Positions 17,404 to 26,549 of a stretch of DNA of 64,000 nucleotides are shown piece by piece. The notes under the pieces were generated by a model. It did not search any database and was not told where the DNA came from. It worked only from the letters and a program-made list of their open reading frames with translations. Origin of the DNA: Chloroflexota bacterium (lineage in GTDB: Bacteria > Chloroflexota > UBA4733); assembly GCA_023381895.1 (NCBI GenBank), contig JAMCTA010000123.1, forward strand, positions 8,273-72,272, read 5' to 3'. Positions within the stretch are counted from its first letter, which is position 1. Each line of letters begins with the position of its first letter. A program made the translations under genes and the position numbers.

Positions 17404-18915
17404 CTAATGGGCCAGCTTAGCGCCGACCGTGCTCACCGTCACCGGCAAAAGCACGGTTACCCGCGTTCCCACCCCAACCGTGCTTTCGATCTCGATGGAT
17501 CCGCCGTGCGCTTCAGCGATGCTCCGCGCGATGGCCAGTCCGAGCCCCACGCGTCCTTCGGTCCGTGCCCGTGCCTTATCGGCCCGGAAGAATCGGTCGA
17601 AGACGTGCGGCAGGAGTTCGGCCGGGATTCCCGATCCGGTGTCAAGCACCTGTAACAGCAGCCGTTCTCCTCGGACGGCAGCAACCAGATGCACCTTCCC
17701 CCCCACCTCGGTGTGATGGATGCTGTTGTCAGCAAGAATGAGCAGCAGCTGCCGGATGCGATCTGGGTCAACCTGAGCTGAGAGACGGGACGGCGCCTCG
17801 TCGATGATCTGGTGCCGCGGACTGAGTAAGCGAGCCTCATCAGCCACATCGCGCAAGATTCGAGCGACGTCAGCAGTCCGCCGCTCAAGGGTGATACCGC
17901 GGTCGAAGCTTGCAAGATCGAGGAGTTCTTGCACGAGCTTTCCCATGCGGCCTGCTTCCCTGCGCAGCTGCTCAATCAACTGATCGCGCCGCTCCGCTCC
18001 GGCCATCGGGTCCATCTGGAGCACTTCGAGACCACTCGCCAGTACAGCAAGCGGCGTGCGCAGCTCGTGTGATGCATCAGCGACAAAGCGACGCTGGGTT
18101 GCAATGGTTGCCTCAACCCGATCCGCCATATGATCGAACGCCGTGCCCAGCTCGCCGATTTCGTCGGAGCCTGCACGTAACGCTGCCCGCTGCCCAAGGT
18201 CTCCAGCAGCAATGGCACGGGCAGCGAGCGTGATCTTTTGCAACGGCGCGAGTGCAGTCTGCGAGACCGCGGGAGCGCTCAACGCCGCCACGGCGATGCC
18301 CAGCATCGCGCCCGCTGCATCGAAGATGAGCAGATTCCGAAGCGTGGCGTCAACATCAGCCAGAGGTGTGGAGAGCTGAACGACTCCGATGATTGCACCT
18401 GCCAGTGACGGCACTCGTACAGGGATGAGAGCTACCAAGTCGTGACCACCTGCAGCATTATCTTCATAGGTGATCTCATCACCACCGCGCAACGCGCGTT
18501 GAACGTCAGCGACTCGCGGGGGCGGCGGAGTCACGCTCGAGCTGGAACGAGGCGTGCCCTCAATGTCTGCCACCGCTTTGGCTTGAAGATTCAGTACCAC
18601 CACACTGGTGTTCCCCGTTGCGAGGTCTGCCGTTAGTCTCTTCGCCAGCGGATCCGTCAGCTCTACAAGTGGGCGCGGCCCTAGATCGCGCTGGATCACC
18701 GCGTGCGCCTGTGCTCGCAGTAGGGCGGCGGTTCGGTTGATCAGCACGTGCCGGAGGATGACGTACTGGGCAGTCAACACAGCCAGCAACAGCACGGTCA
18801 CGACGATCCCGTTGACGAATGCCAGACGCATTCGAACCGACCATCGCCACCCACTCGTATTGCCTACATCGCCCTTGTCCGGCATCCGCGACCTCTGGCG
18901 ATCCGGCTCCATCAC
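17404..18915 (-). CDS. Sensor histidine kinase
   Basis: A 503-residue membrane sensor. Residues 28-52 and about 190-210 are membrane helices flanking an extracytoplasmic sensing domain with a Pro-rich linker. HAMP follows (AARAIAAGDLGQRAAL), then HisKA with the phospho-acceptor His in DASHELRTPLAVL, and HATPase_c with the N box (LLILADNSIHHTEVGG), DTGSGIP and GRVGLGLAIARSIAEAHGG. It overlaps the upstream response regulator by ATGA, so the two are coupled. The signal is unknown. Confidence 0.95.
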   Translation of the reverse strand: MMEPDRQRSRMPDKGDVGNTSGWRWSVRMRLAFVNGIVVTVLLLAVLTAQYVILRHVLINRTAALLRAQAHAVIQRDLGPRPLVELTDPLAKRLTADLATGNTSVVVLNLQAKAVADIEGTPRSSSSVTPPPPRVADVQRALRGGDEITYEDNAAGGHDLVALIPVRVPSLAGAIIGVVQLSTPLADVDATLRNLLIFDAAGAMLGIAVAALSAPAVSQTALAPLQKITLAARAIAAGDLGQRAALRAGSDEIGELGTAFDHMADRVEATIATQRRFVADASHELRTPLAVLASGLEVLQMDPMAGAERRDQLIEQLRREAGRMGKLVQELLDLASFDRGITLERRTADVARILRDVADEARLLSPRHQIIDEAPSRLSAQVDPDRIRQLLLILADNSIHHTEVGGKVHLVAAVRGERLLLQVLDTGSGIPAELLPHVFDRFFRADKARARTEGRVGLGLAIARSIAEAHGGSIEIESTVGVGTRVTVLLPVTVSTVGAKLAH

Positions 18916-19610
18916 TCTGCCGTCCTCAGGGCATAGCCCACACCCCGGACCGTACGTAGGAGAGTTCCAGCTTCCTCACCGAGCTTGCGCCGTAGATAGC
19001 CAACATATACGTCCACGAGATTCGTGTCACCATCGAAGTCATAGCCCCATACGTGGTCGAGGATGGTAGTGCGGGACAACACGCGGCGCGGATTACGCAG
19101 AAAGAGCTCGAGCAGATCGAACTCTCGTGGTGTCAGCGCCATTTCCCGGTCTCCAACGAAGACCTCACGAGCCGATGGATCGAGCGTGATCAGGCCCACC
19201 CGCAGGAGCTCTTCGGGCCCTACGTGGTGGCGTCGTAGGAGCGCCCGCAGCCTCGCTCTGAGCTCTTTGAAGGCAAACGGCTTCACGAGATAGTCATCCG
19301 CACCTGCCTCCAAGCCCGAGACCCGGTCGTCGATCTCTCCCCTGGCAGTCAGCATCAGAACTGGCACATCGATGCCAGCCTCACGCATGCGGCGACAGAC
19401 CTCGGCGCCCTCCAACTCTGGCAGCATCCTATCGAGAATCACGATGTCCGGGCGCAGCATTCGCATCGCATTGAGCGCTGATGAGCCATCCCCCACCGTC
19501 TTGACTTCGTAGCCTTCGTATTCCAGACCAGTCCGCAGAAAGTCGACGAGGAGGGGCTCATCATCGACCACGAGCACCAGTTCGTGCTTCGCGTTGCTGC
19601 CATCCAACAT
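18912..19610 (-). CDS. OmpR/PhoB-family response regulator
   Basis: About 232 residues from ATG 19610, preceded by AAGGA; a TTG at 19637 with AAGGTGAG is an alternative adding nine residues. The receiver domain has the acidic pair in VVDDEP, the phospho-acceptor Asp in DIVILDRMLP, Thr in MLTARG and Lys in DYLVKPFAF. The C-terminal winged helix ends in LRTVRGVGYALR, typical of OmpR proteins. It is cotranscribed with the kinase that follows. It may control its own operon and neighbouring envelope genes, but no repeated binding sites are obvious. Confidence 0.95.
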   Translation of the reverse strand: MLDGSNAKHELVLVVDDEPLLVDFLRTGLEYEGYEVKTVGDGSSALNAMRMLRPDIVILDRMLPELEGAEVCRRMREAGIDVPVLMLTARGEIDDRVSGLEAGADDYLVKPFAFKELRARLRALLRRHHVGPEELLRVGLITLDPSAREVFVGDREMALTPREFDLLELFLRNPRRVLSRTTILDHVWGYDFDGDTNLVDVYVGYLRRKLGEEAGTLLRTVRGVGYALRTAE

Positions 19611-19637
19611 GTGCGATCCTTGAGCCGTATGTGGCAA

Positions 19638-20010
19638 GAGTTCTCACCTTCTACCAGCAGTGTCGCTCTGTGGGGTGAGGCTTCGTCAAGAACAGGATAA
19701 GGAACAGCTAAGGAAAAAGTCCAAGCGACGATGTAAGAACGAGCCGAGAATCGTAACGTGGCCACGCACGGCAGTATCTACTCCCGGCCGCTGGCATCAT
19801 CAGGGCGATGATGGGCTATTTCGCCGCGGGAGACTCTCGCGGCAGCACAGTGACATCGAAACGAAGTGAGCCCGGAAACCGAAAGGTGCGGTGTCTACTT
19901 GTCAGAGACACGACAACCAGAACGCCCTCCGGAAGCATCACGACAGCCCATCCGGCTTTCGCCGGTGCTCAGCACTGGCTGGGGTATACTGACCACACAG
20001 GAGAGAGACG
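19638..20010. promoter_or_regulatory. Divergent promoter region of response regulator and purF
   Basis: A 373-base divergent region. It contains the inverted repeat CATCATC-AGGGC-GATGATG at 19795-19813, a candidate operator. A TATACT -10 hexamer lies at 19985-19990, only about 20 bases before the purF start, with no good -35 partner. No open frame here is credible. Confidence 0.4.
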
Positions 20011-21486
20011 TTGCAGCAGGTCGAAGAAGAGATCCTTCATGACCACTGCGGGATTGTAGGCATATTCGATCCTTCTGGACAGATCGACGTTCCACAGTAC
20101 CTCGTCATAGCCCTGAGCGCGCTGCAGCATCGTGGCCAAGAGAGTGCTGGCGTCGCGCTGCTCAAAGCCGACGGCGACATCGATCACAAGACAGGCATGG
20201 GGCGCGTCCGTGACGTGTTCAGCAGTGGGACTGACGCTCTCTACAAGGGAAAGTTTGGCATCGGCCACGTTCGCTACTCGACCACGGGCTCGAGTGTGGA
20301 GACGAATGCGGCACCCTTCGTGCTGAAGCCACGGCAGCGGCTGCTCTTCGACGCTATTGCCCTTGCCCATAACGGCAACATCATGAACGCGAGCGAGCTC
20401 CGCCAGGAGGTATCAGTCATCCCCCTTCGATCACAGACAGACAGCGAAGTCATCGCGGCCCTTCTCTTGGAACATTCTGGCGTGTCAATGGCCCAGCGTA
20501 TCCGTCAGATTACTCACCGTTTGAAGGGCGCTTACTCCCTCGTATTGCTGGCGGACGGGCAGCTCTATGGTTTACGTGATCCCTACGGCATGCGTCCACT
20601 CTGCCTGGGCAAGCTGGGAGAAGGGTGGATTCTCGCATCTGAGACGTGTGCGCTCGATCGTGTCGGAGCGACCTTCGTACGCGAGCTTGAGCCCGGTGAG
20701 CTGCTATGCATCGATGAATCCGGCACACTCACGTCACACAGCATAGGCACACGGGCGCGCTCAGCGTTGTGCATCTTCGAGTACATTTACTTCAGCGATG
20801 CGACGAGCCAGCTCCAGGGGAAGGCCATCTACAATGTCCGGGAGGAGCTTGGCCGCCAGCTCGCACGCGAGCACCCGGTCGAGGCAGACCTCGTGGTACC
20901 CATTCCTCAGACCTCGATTCCCATCGCGCTGGGTTATGCAGCCGAGAGTGGCTTGCCGTACGCTGAGCCGATCATTGCAAGCCGCTACGCCGACCGCTCG
21001 TTCATCAAACCGGATCAGCGTCTGCGCCAGCTCGAGATCGACCTAAAGTACAACATTGTGAAGAGCAAGATCGAGGGCAAGAGACTGGTAGTCGTGGATG
21101 ACTCAATTGTCCGGGGGAATACCCCCTCCATCCTCATCCGCTCGCTCCGTCGCCTCGGCGCCAAGGAAGTGCACGTGCGCATTGGCTCACCCCCGTTGCG
21201 TCATCCGTGCTACTTCGGTATTGATATTCCGACGGAAACGGAGCTCATTGCCAGTCACCACACCGTTGCCGAGATCGCCTCGTTCATCAATGCGTCCAGT
21301 CTCGGCTACCTCAGTATCGAGGGCCTGACGCGCGCCGTCGGCGCCGCTACGGACCACGTACCGACCGAGGACGACTTGCACCGCCTCTATTGCTACGGCT
21401 GTCTGTCAAAGAGAGGTTATCCTTTCCCGCTTGACTTGCGACAGCACAGCACCCAACTGCAAGAGGCGGCAGCCGGGACGTCGTAG
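20011..21486 (+). CDS. purF: Amidophosphoribosyltransferase (first step of purine synthesis)
   Basis: A 491-residue enzyme that makes 5-phosphoribosylamine from PRPP and glutamine. It has an N-terminal Ntn glutaminase domain whose nucleophile is Cys13 (DHCGIVG), exposed after removal of a 12-residue propeptide, with SALQHRGQESAG following. The C-terminal phosphoribosyltransferase domain has the PRPP loop VVVDDSIVRGNT. Cys residues near the C-terminus (YCYGCLS) fit the iron-sulfur-containing Bacillus-type PurF. The TTG start with AGGAGAG upstream keeps the propeptide a normal length. No other pur gene is nearby. Confidence 0.96.
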   Translation: MQQVEEEILHDHCGIVGIFDPSGQIDVPQYLVIALSALQHRGQESAGVALLKADGDIDHKTGMGRVRDVFSSGTDALYKGKFGIGHVRYSTTGSSVETNAAPFVLKPRQRLLFDAIALAHNGNIMNASELRQEVSVIPLRSQTDSEVIAALLLEHSGVSMAQRIRQITHRLKGAYSLVLLADGQLYGLRDPYGMRPLCLGKLGEGWILASETCALDRVGATFVRELEPGELLCIDESGTLTSHSIGTRARSALCIFEYIYFSDATSQLQGKAIYNVREELGRQLAREHPVEADLVVPIPQTSIPIALGYAAESGLPYAEPIIASRYADRSFIKPDQRLRQLEIDLKYNIVKSKIEGKRLVVVDDSIVRGNTPSILIRSLRRLGAKEVHVRIGSPPLRHPCYFGIDIPTETELIASHHTVAEIASFINASSLGYLSIEGLTRAVGAATDHVPTEDDLHRLYCYGCLSKRGYPFPLDLRQHSTQLQEAAAGTS

Positions 21487-21599
21487 CGTGATCTTGCAAG
21501 GTTCGACCTTTTGACTCCACGCGACAAGAGAAGCCAGAGCACTCACAGATCGTTCCGGTGTGGCATGACGCTCTTCATTGTGTCATTGTGGCGGAGGTA

Positions 21600-22598
21600 T
21601 CAGCAAGGGCCACAGCGAGTGCCGCGACGAGCCTTGATGGCGGCCTCTAGGATACGCTCAGCGCTCGGCATAGCAGCGTTCTCGAGTGGCTTCGAGTAAG
21701 GCATCGGAACCTCGGCGCCGCCAATCCGCTTGACTGGCGCATCCAGCCAGTCAAAGCATTCGTCCCCGATGCGCGCCGCAATCTCTGCCCCCACACCGTA
21801 GCTGACCCAGCCCTCCTCAACGCACAGGACGTGGTTCGTTTTCTTGACTGATGTTGCAATCGTCTCGAAGTCGAGGGGGCGCAGGCTGCGCAAATCAATG
21901 ATCTCTGCCGAGATGCCGTGTTCACGCTCGAGCTGGCTGGCAACGCGAAGACAACGCTGCGTCATGTAGGAATGCGTCACAATCGTGAGATCGGAGCCCG
22001 GACGCTTGACATCCGCCTTGCCTATCGGGACGACATAATCTCCTTCAGGGATGTGACCCTTCTCATTGTAGAGCATCAGGTGCTCGTAGAAGAGCACGGG
22101 ATCATCGTTGCGAATGCTCGCCTTCAAGAGGCCTTTCGCGTCAGCTGGAGTAGAGGGGGCTACGACGATCAGCCCTGGCGTGCCAGCGAACCATACCTCG
22201 AGGCTCTGAGAGTGTTGCGCGGTGAGACCAACCCCAGCTCCGCCAGGGGTGCGAATGACCATAGGCACTCCCACTGACCCGCCCAGCATGTAGCGGATCT
22301 TGGCGGCATTGTTGATGATCTGGTCCATAGCAATGAGGATAAAGTTGATGGTCATAATCTCGACAACGGGCCGCAAACCACTCATCGCTGCGCCGATCCC
22401 GGCACCGACGAATCCCTCCTCTGAGATCGGAGTATCACGCACACGTTTCTCTCCGAACTCATGTACTAGCCCATCAGTGATCTTATAGGAGCCACCAAAG
22501 GTACCAATCTCTTCACCCATGAGAAAGACGCGCTCGTCTCTCGTGAGCTCTTCCCGAAGTGCTTGCTGGAGAGCTTGGCGGTACGTACCTTCGGTCAT
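21600..22598 (-). CDS. pdhB: Pyruvate (2-oxoacid) dehydrogenase E1 component, beta subunit
   Basis: 332 residues of the E1-beta family. It has the conserved N-terminal EALREELTRDE-type opening and GEEIGTFGGSYKITDGL, the cofactor-binding segment EGFVGAGIGAAMSGLRPVVE, and a C-terminal transketolase-C domain. With the alpha subunit it forms the thiamine-diphosphate enzyme that decarboxylates pyruvate and acylates lipoyl-E2. It starts two bases after the alpha-subunit stop. No E2, E3 or lipoate gene is adjacent, so the complex is assembled from scattered loci. A branched-chain or acetoin substrate cannot be fully excluded. Confidence 0.93.
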   Translation of the reverse strand: MTEGTYRQALQQALREELTRDERVFLMGEEIGTFGGSYKITDGLVHEFGEKRVRDTPISEEGFVGAGIGAAMSGLRPVVEIMTINFILIAMDQIINNAAKIRYMLGGSVGVPMVIRTPGGAGVGLTAQHSQSLEVWFAGTPGLIVVAPSTPADAKGLLKASIRNDDPVLFYEHLMLYNEKGHIPEGDYVVPIGKADVKRPGSDLTIVTHSYMTQRCLRVASQLEREHGISAEIIDLRSLRPLDFETIATSVKKTNHVLCVEEGWVSYGVGAEIAARIGDECFDWLDAPVKRIGGAEVPMPYSKPLENAAMPSAERILEAAIKARRGTRCGPC

Positions 22599-22600
22599 GG

Positions 22601-23623
22601 CTAACTCTTGCTCTCTTCTGCATAGAGGTGCTGGAACAGTGAGTCAGGAGAAGGGAATGGGCTTCTCTCGGCGAAGCTCACCGCCTCCTCGATGATCTGA
22701 TCCACGCGCTTCTCGATGGTGTCGAACTCCGACTGCTCGAGGGACGTGTATTCCTCGAGATAGTGCTGGAACAGACGGATAGGATCACGCTGCTTCCAGC
22801 GATCGATCTCCTCTTTCGTACGGTAGGACCTACCAGGATCAGCGTACGAGTGACCAGGATATCGGTAGGTCAGCGTTTCGAGCAGGGCCGGTTCGTGCTG
22901 TTCGCGTGCACGTAGCAGGAGGCGATGGGTGGCTTCGTACACGCTCAGCACGTCCATGCCATCTACCTGCTCCGCGTGCATGTTATAAGCGCACGCTCGC
23001 TTGTAGAGCTCAGACTCCGCAGATGCCCGCCTGACTGACGTCCCCATCCCATATTGGTTGTTCGTTAGCAACCAGACCACGGGAAGATTCCACAACTTCG
23101 AGAGATTGAGCGATTCGTGGAATGCACCAATGTTAGTGGCACCATCGCCAAAGGCACACACGACCGCTCTGTCCTCGCCAAGGTAGTCAGCGGCGAGTGC
23201 CAGTCCGATAGCCAGGGGCAAGTGCCCACCGACAATGCCGTAGCCCCCGAAGAACCCACGGGGAACGTCGACCATGTGCATCGAGCCGCCACGGCCACCG
23301 GCACATCCGCCTTCCTTACCGAAGAGCTCGGCCATGACTGCACCGGCAGGAGTGCCACGTGCGATTGCGAAGCCATGATCACGGTAGGATGTGATCAGTC
23401 GATCACCCTGGCCCATAGCAGCCACTGACCCGACGACACTCGCCTCTTCTCCGATATTCCAGTGGCAGTAGCCGCGGATTCGGTTAAGCGCGAGCATCTC
23501 CATCGTCTTCTCTTCGAAGCGCCGAATCAAGAGCATTCGCTCGAGAAGATGGAGGAGATCGGATCGCGGCAGGGGAAGTGGCTGCTCGGTCGTTCGAGTA
23601 GATTGCTCTACCATCGCTGTCAT
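22601..23623 (-). CDS. pdhA: Pyruvate (2-oxoacid) dehydrogenase E1 component, alpha subunit
   Basis: 340 residues with the thiamine-diphosphate motif GDGATNIGAFHESLN closing in LTNNQYGMGT, and the regulatory-loop region YRYPGHSYADPGRSYR typical of pyruvate dehydrogenases. It uses pyruvate and works as an alpha2beta2 tetramer with the product of the next gene. The ATG at 23623 is very close to GGCGGAG; an in-frame ATG nine bases inside gives better spacing. An extended -10 element (TGCTATCCT, minus strand, with the hexamer at 23659-23664) lies about 35 bases upstream. Confidence 0.94.
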   Translation of the reverse strand: MTAMVEQSTRTTEQPLPLPRSDLLHLLERMLLIRRFEEKTMEMLALNRIRGYCHWNIGEEASVVGSVAAMGQGDRLITSYRDHGFAIARGTPAGAVMAELFGKEGGCAGGRGGSMHMVDVPRGFFGGYGIVGGHLPLAIGLALAADYLGEDRAVVCAFGDGATNIGAFHESLNLSKLWNLPVVWLLTNNQYGMGTSVRRASAESELYKRACAYNMHAEQVDGMDVLSVYEATHRLLLRAREQHEPALLETLTYRYPGHSYADPGRSYRTKEEIDRWKQRDPIRLFQHYLEEYTSLEQSEFDTIEKRVDQIIEEAVSFAERSPFPSPDSLFQHLYAEESKS

Positions 23624-23746
23624 ACTCCGCCCACTAGGCTCCGCCTGTCACTCACTTTAGGATAGCACTGTACTGGGCAGGAGAGAAAACAGCACTACCA
23701 GTTGCTGTTCTTAGATGCTCGATGGGAGCCAAAGGGCCAGTGTGAT

Positions 23747-23755
23747 TGCTACAAT
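23747..23755 (+). promoter_or_regulatory. Extended -10 promoter element
   Basis: TGCTACAAT is a good extended -10 (TGn plus TACAAT), 37 bases before the start of the membrane-protein gene at 23793. No TTGACA-like -35 is seen, which extended -10 promoters can do without. Confidence 0.45.
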
Positions 23756-23792
23756 AGAGAGGTGTCGGTAAAGGCACAGAGGGAGCACTTCA

Positions 23793-24515
23793 GTGCAGGC
23801 GGCTCTTTCCGGTGGAGTCGGTGTCCTCTGTGCCATTTTTTCTGCGCTGGTATGGCACGATTGGGTCTATCACCACAGACCACACCAGTTGTATTGGGCA
23901 GTCGCCCTCACCATGGCGTGCGTAGCGAGCGCATCCTACTGCCTGTTCTTGCTGACTGGTCGCCCGATCTTCCTCTTTCGCCTCTACTATCTCTTTGGAG
24001 CGGCGCTCAACGTGTCCTTCCTTGGGCTTGGAAGCATCGCTCTGTTCTCCCACCGCCCTTTGCGGGCGCTAGCGGGCGCGCTCGTCGGGTTGTCGCTGAT
24101 TACCGCACTGTCTCTCTTCACCGCACCATATTCACCGAGTTCCCTACTTCACGCCAGTGGAGCAGGAACGAACGTCTTCGTTCCCGGAGGATGGCTCATT
24201 CTCCTCATCGTGAACAACACGTTTGGCACTGTCTGTCTCGTCGGCACCGCAGCCCTCACTGGTTGGCGCGGGATCCGTCACCCTAAGAGCAGGGGCCTTG
24301 CTGTCGCGCAGATCACGATCGCCGCGGGGGCCCTAGTGGTCGCGGCAGCGGGAACGACGGCTCGGCTTTTCTCGGCAAGCGGCTTTTGGGTCGTGATGCT
24401 CCTTGGCTGGTCAGTCCTCTTCACGGGCTTCCTTCTTGCCAACCGCTCTGTCACCCGGATACCCAGCCGGAGCGTAGTACCGGGGGCAGAGCAACAGCAG
24501 CTCGGCCATCTCTAG
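23793..24515 (+). CDS. Polytopic membrane protein, unknown function
   Basis: 240 residues starting with GTG (ribosome site GGGAG), with about seven hydrophobic helices and a short hydrophilic tail. His and Tyr lie near the first loop (WHDWVYHHRPHQLYW). I do not recognise the family; related multi-pass proteins of unknown role are common in Chloroflexota. It is followed after 39 bases by the isopentenyl-diphosphate isomerase gene on the same strand, so the two may be co-transcribed. A link to isoprenoid metabolism is only a guess. Confidence 0.75.
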   Translation: MQAALSGGVGVLCAIFSALVWHDWVYHHRPHQLYWAVALTMACVASASYCLFLLTGRPIFLFRLYYLFGAALNVSFLGLGSIALFSHRPLRALAGALVGLSLITALSLFTAPYSPSSLLHASGAGTNVFVPGGWLILLIVNNTFGTVCLVGTAALTGWRGIRHPKSRGLAVAQITIAAGALVVAAAGTTARLFSASGFWVVMLLGWSVLFTGFLLANRSVTRIPSRSVVPGAEQQQLGHL

Positions 24516-24554
24516 ACGTGCTCGCCTCGTAGGCGGTGGCAGAAGGAGCAAGGT

Positions 24555-25592
24555 GTGGCCAGAATCAGTCAGAGAAAGGAAGATCACCTCCGTATCGCCC
24601 TGCAGCCTGAAGTGCAAGAGGCAGCTATGCTGTCCTTCGCCGCTCTTCGTCTAGAGCACAATGCCCTTCCTGAAGTCGACTTGGCAGACGTGGATCTCAC
24701 CACAGGGTTTCTCGGTCACCGCCTTCGTGCCCCGCTCCTCATCGGCGCTATGACCGGCGGAACAGACCGTGCCCGAGCCATCAACCGGAACCTGGCAGCG
24801 GCAGCCGAGGCGACCGGTGTCGCATTTTCGGTAGGTAGTCAGCGCGCAGCACTCATGCACTCGGAGCTGCGGTCAACCTACGCTGTGCGAGACGTAGCTC
24901 CTACCGTGATGCTGTTCGCCAACCTTGGTGCAGTGCAGCTCCGGCGGGGCTTCGGCTTTCGCGAATGCCAGGACGCCATTGCGATGATTCAGGCTGATGG
25001 CCTGATCCTTCACGTCAATGCGCTCCAGGAAGCACTACAACAGGACGGCGACACGACCTTTTCCGGTCTGGAGGAAGCCATTGGAAGCATCTGTCACCAG
25101 CTCAGCCAACCCGTAATCGTCAAAGAGGTTGGCTTCGGTATCTCAGCTTCGGTCGCGGCACGCTTGCGGGCCGCCGGAGTTGCTGCAGTCGATGTTCAGG
25201 GTGCAGGTGGAACGTCGTGGTCCCGTATCGAGGGGACACGCACCTCGTCCGCTCGTCTCGCCCACGCAGCAGACGCCTTCGCCGGTTGGGGCATTCCAAC
25301 ACCACTCTGCATTGCCCAGGTCCGCGCCTGCTGCCCAGACTTGCCACTCATTGGAGGCGGCGGGATTCGCTCCGGAGTTGACGCGGCCAAGGCCCTGGCA
25401 CTTGGCGCCGACGTCGTCACCGCCGCTCAGCCATTCCTGGAACCGGCCACACTGTCGATGGAGGCTGTTATCGAGAGGATCGAGCAAATGCTGTTCGAGC
25501 TCCGCGTAGCGATGTTCACCACAGGCTGCCAGCGTATCAACGACCTCCGACAGGTCCCTATCTACCTTGGCGCACATCGATACCCGGAGTGA
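24555..25592 (+). CDS. fni: Type 2 isopentenyl-diphosphate delta-isomerase
   Basis: A 345-residue FMN-dependent enzyme interconverting isopentenyl and dimethylallyl diphosphate. It opens with RKEDHLRIAL (substrate binding) and carries LLIGAMTGGTDRA, SVGSQRA, HVNALQEALQQDGD, the FMN segments VDVQGAGGTSW and GGGGIRSGVDAAKAL, and the terminal GADVVTAAQPFLEPA. All are as in the family (usual length about 340-350). GTG start at 24555 with AAGGAGCAAGG upstream. Type 2 isomerases are typical of Firmicutes, Chloroflexota and archaea. Confidence 0.95.
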   Translation: MARISQRKEDHLRIALQPEVQEAAMLSFAALRLEHNALPEVDLADVDLTTGFLGHRLRAPLLIGAMTGGTDRARAINRNLAAAAEATGVAFSVGSQRAALMHSELRSTYAVRDVAPTVMLFANLGAVQLRRGFGFRECQDAIAMIQADGLILHVNALQEALQQDGDTTFSGLEEAIGSICHQLSQPVIVKEVGFGISASVAARLRAAGVAAVDVQGAGGTSWSRIEGTRTSSARLAHAADAFAGWGIPTPLCIAQVRACCPDLPLIGGGGIRSGVDAAKALALGADVVTAAQPFLEPATLSMEAVIERIEQMLFELRVAMFTTGCQRINDLRQVPIYLGAHRYPE

Positions 25593-25643
25593 TCGACGGC
25601 CCGGCATCGCTGTCGCTGAGTGCATTCGCGCCAGAAGTTGAAG

Positions 25644-26528
25644 CTACTCCGTGCCTCCAGTCGGAGTGACGCACACGCCTTCTACTACCCGTGGCAGCTG
25701 TGCCAGATCGCGATATACAGTAATCCGGTAAGACTGAAGCCGCTTCAAGACGAGAGCAGCTAAAGCCTCGACCTGATCCGGTCCGGCTTCCAGCAACAAG
25801 ACTGCTGGACGGATCGCCGCGAGCTGCTCGATCAATTGCCGGTACAGGACTAGTCCATCAACGCCACCTGACAGCGCCAGTACCGGCTCCCGCTGTACTT
25901 CCGGCTGCAGGTACTCCATCTCAGCGAAAGTCAAGTAGGGAAGGTTGGCGAGCACCACAGCCGTCTCAAGCACACACGCGCTCAGCAGGTCGGCTCGCAC
26001 GACTCCGACACGAGCATCGACACCGAGCCGGGCAGCATTACGTTGAGCAGCTCTGCACGCGGTAGGGGAGACGTCGCACGCCTGGATGATGACATCGGAT
26101 CGGTAGGTTGCAAGTGCGCAAGCGATCGCTCCGGAGCCTGTGCCCACATCCGCACACAGCGCTCTTCTGGGTGCAAGTTCGATCGCACGCTCCACCAGCA
26201 GCTCTGTCTCCGGCCGGGGGACGAGAACTTCAGGTCCCACCAGGAACGTGAGTCCATAGAACTCACGTTTCCCCAGGATGTAAGCAATTGGCTCGCGGTT
26301 TTCTCGACGTTCCACGAGACTGGCCAGCTGAGACGCCACAGAAGCATCCAAAGATCGGTCTAAGGCTAATAACAAGCCAGTATCATCCAGACCGGTTACC
26401 GCGCGGACAAGCAGCCGCGCATCAAGCGCCGCTGTGTCGATGCCGGCGGCTCGTAGGCGCAGCGTGGTAGAGGTAATGGCGGCACGAAGGGAATTGTCCT
26501 TACCGATCACACCGCACGTGTCGCCCAT
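25644..26528 (-). CDS. prmC: Release-factor glutamine N5-methyltransferase
   Basis: 294 residues with the N-terminal helical PrmC domain and a class I SAM methyltransferase domain (DVGTGSGAIACALA). It methylates the GGQ glutamine of release factors; prfA lies 21 bases upstream in the same operon, the usual arrangement. The substrate-Gln binding motif, normally NPPY, reads NLPY here (ANLPYLTF). Position and flanking residues are otherwise conserved, so activity is probably retained. Another family oddity is the replacement of the usual IVSNPPYI context by VVLANLPYL. Confidence 0.93.
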   Translation of the reverse strand: MGDTCGVIGKDNSLRAAITSTTLRLRAAGIDTAALDARLLVRAVTGLDDTGLLLALDRSLDASVASQLASLVERRENREPIAYILGKREFYGLTFLVGPEVLVPRPETELLVERAIELAPRRALCADVGTGSGAIACALATYRSDVIIQACDVSPTACRAAQRNAARLGVDARVGVVRADLLSACVLETAVVLANLPYLTFAEMEYLQPEVQREPVLALSGGVDGLVLYRQLIEQLAAIRPAVLLLEAGPDQVEALAALVLKRLQSYRITVYRDLAQLPRVVEGVCVTPTGGTE

Positions 26529-26549
26529 CAGGAGACGCCACGTCTCCGC

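Noticed and set aside
21498..21511. Small hairpin after purF (AAGGT/ACCTT plus TT)
   Set aside because: The 5-bp stem is too short to be confident as a terminator.
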